Positions 13,530 to 14,235 of a stretch of 14,235 bases of DNA are shown here, piece after piece. The stretch's first letter is position 1. Each line of letters starts with the position of its first letter. The stretch is from SOJZ01 sp964556565 (GTDB taxonomy: Archaea; Thermoproteota; Bathyarchaeia; Bathyarchaeales; Bathyarchaeaceae). The stretch covers positions 1-14,235 of the forward strand of contig CAZKWF010000036.1 of NCBI GenBank assembly GCA_964556565.1. The letters are read 5' to 3'. The notes beneath the pieces were generated by a model, which did not search any database, had not been told where the DNA came from, and saw only the letters and a program-made list of their open reading frames with translations. The translations under genes and the position numbers were made by a program.

Positions 13530-14235
13530 TCACCTGAGCCATCGTGCACCTTGAAAATCGATTCTGGCTATAATAATCCTTTCACTTGGTGTGACTTTTT
13601 TGAAAGCCTTAACAACTGCTTCCACCCTATCAATTGTAACAAGAGTATGGACTGCTTCACCTACCATATTCTGTGCAGCACCAACAGCCCCAGCTTTTTC
13701 CGCAAGCTCAATCAACTTTTCAACCCGATCCGTCACGAGGCCGGTTTTTATGGCGAATTCCTTGCTTGCGAGCATAAAATTTTCAAGAGACGGTTCAGCG
13801 AGGATTTTGTCTACGGTTCGTCGTCCCCATTCATTGATTATCAACCTTTTTTTCTGTGAGGAAAGCATTTCCTTTGTTGGAAAAGGTCTGTAAGTAACGG
13901 TGATTATTCTGTGGTCAGAAGAAATTGGAATACGATCGATGGCGGCGTAGCCAGGTGCGCCTGGTTCGACCGTGATAACACATCCCCCTAACATCAGTGG
14001 ACCCACCGTTCCTAATCCTGTATGGCATTTCACCTCGGCTACGTGGGCTATTCGACCCAACTGGTTGCATGTAAGGTTGATGTTTAGGATTTTGCTGAGC
14101 GCGAAGGCTGTTCCTAACGCTCCTCCAGCGCTAGAGCCAAATCCAGCCCCAATTGGAATTTCTACACGATGTTTTACAGTAACATCGTATTTTCCTTCAA
14201 CTTCCTTCAAAACCTGCAGCCTATCAGTTTTTCCA
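13530..14235 (-). CDS. Pantoate kinase (GHMP family), 5'-truncated by window edge
   Basis: The frame runs open to the window edge, so the N-terminus is outside; a TTG at 14210 is internal. The GHMP ATP-binding motif PIGAGFGSSAGGALGTAFAL is present, followed by TGLGTVGPLMLGGCVI and AVHTLVTIDRVEAV, matching archaeal COG1829 proteins. Pantoate kinase makes 4-phosphopantoate from pantoate and ATP, the first archaeal-specific step replacing the bacterial order of pantothenate synthesis; phosphopantothenate synthetase, its partner, is not in the window. It ends TGA at 13530, directly before PPAT. Bacterial-type pantothenate kinase is excluded by the GHMP fold. About 235 residues are visible of an expected 280-300. 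Confidence 0.92.
   Translation of the reverse strand, partial: GKTDRLQVLKEVEGKYDVTVKHRVEIPIGAGFGSSAGGALGTAFALSKILNINLTCNQLGRIAHVAEVKCHTGLGTVGPLMLGGCVITVEPGAPGYAAIDRIPISSDHRIITVTYRPFPTKEMLSSQKKRLIINEWGRRTVDKILAEPSLENFMLASKEFAIKTGLVTDRVEKLIELAEKAGAVGAAQNMVGEAVHTLVTIDRVEAVVKAFKKVTPSERIIIARIDFQGARWLR

Noticed and set aside
1..14235. tRNA, rRNA, CRISPR array, insertion sequence or integrase
   Set aside because: Reading of the gaps showed no cloverleaf-like sequence, no regularly spaced repeats, no terminal inverted repeats and no transposase or integrase motif.

Overview
The window looks like a piece of an archaeal chromosome of moderate G+C. It carries an archaeal-type pantoate kinase next to an archaeal phosphopantetheine adenylyltransferase, a WtpABC tungstate/molybdate transporter, DUF763, an SCP2-type thiolase with a DUF35 partner, many TTG/GTG starts preceded by GAGGTGA-like ribosome sites, and TATA-type promoters. 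A Bathyarchaeia-like or related TACK archaeon is my best guess from gene style. This is inference; no rRNA or other phylogenetic marker is present.

Layout. Positions 1-3591 hold an acyl-CoA/thiolase island. Two thiolase-fold genes run leftward, the second cut by the window edge, and both lack the catalytic cysteine. Divergent from them, an intact SCP2-type thiolase overlaps a DUF35 zinc-ribbon/OB-fold gene. Next come a convergent HAD phosphatase and a 74-residue helix-turn-helix protein. Positions 4590-7518 hold the leftward operon wtpA-wtpB-wtpC, headed by a promoter region with an inverted repeat resembling ModE operators. Positions 7581-7830 carry the wreck of an unknown gene.

From 7846 to 9226 there are three leftward genes, each with its own apparent promoter: a small zinc ribbon, a small methyltransferase resembling the FAM173/ATPSCKMT group, and a 107-residue protein with ten cysteines that probably folds as a metal-binding helical bundle. 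From 9330 to 12141 lie DUF763, an M29-type aminopeptidase and a two-helix membrane protein. From 12256 to the right edge lie an archaeal zinc-ribbon protein whose 5' end is frameshifted, then the CoA-biosynthesis pair pantoate kinase and PPAT.

How the genes fit together. WtpABC would bring in tungstate or molybdate for pterin-cofactor oxidoreductases. Pantoate kinase and PPAT make CoA, which the thiolase-fold proteins would use as acyl carrier. Most other genes look like single housekeeping or uncharacterised units. The most promising unexplained item is the pair of non-catalytic thiolase-fold proteins beside a normal thiolase and its DUF35 partner. No tRNA, rRNA, CRISPR array, insertion sequence or transposase was seen.
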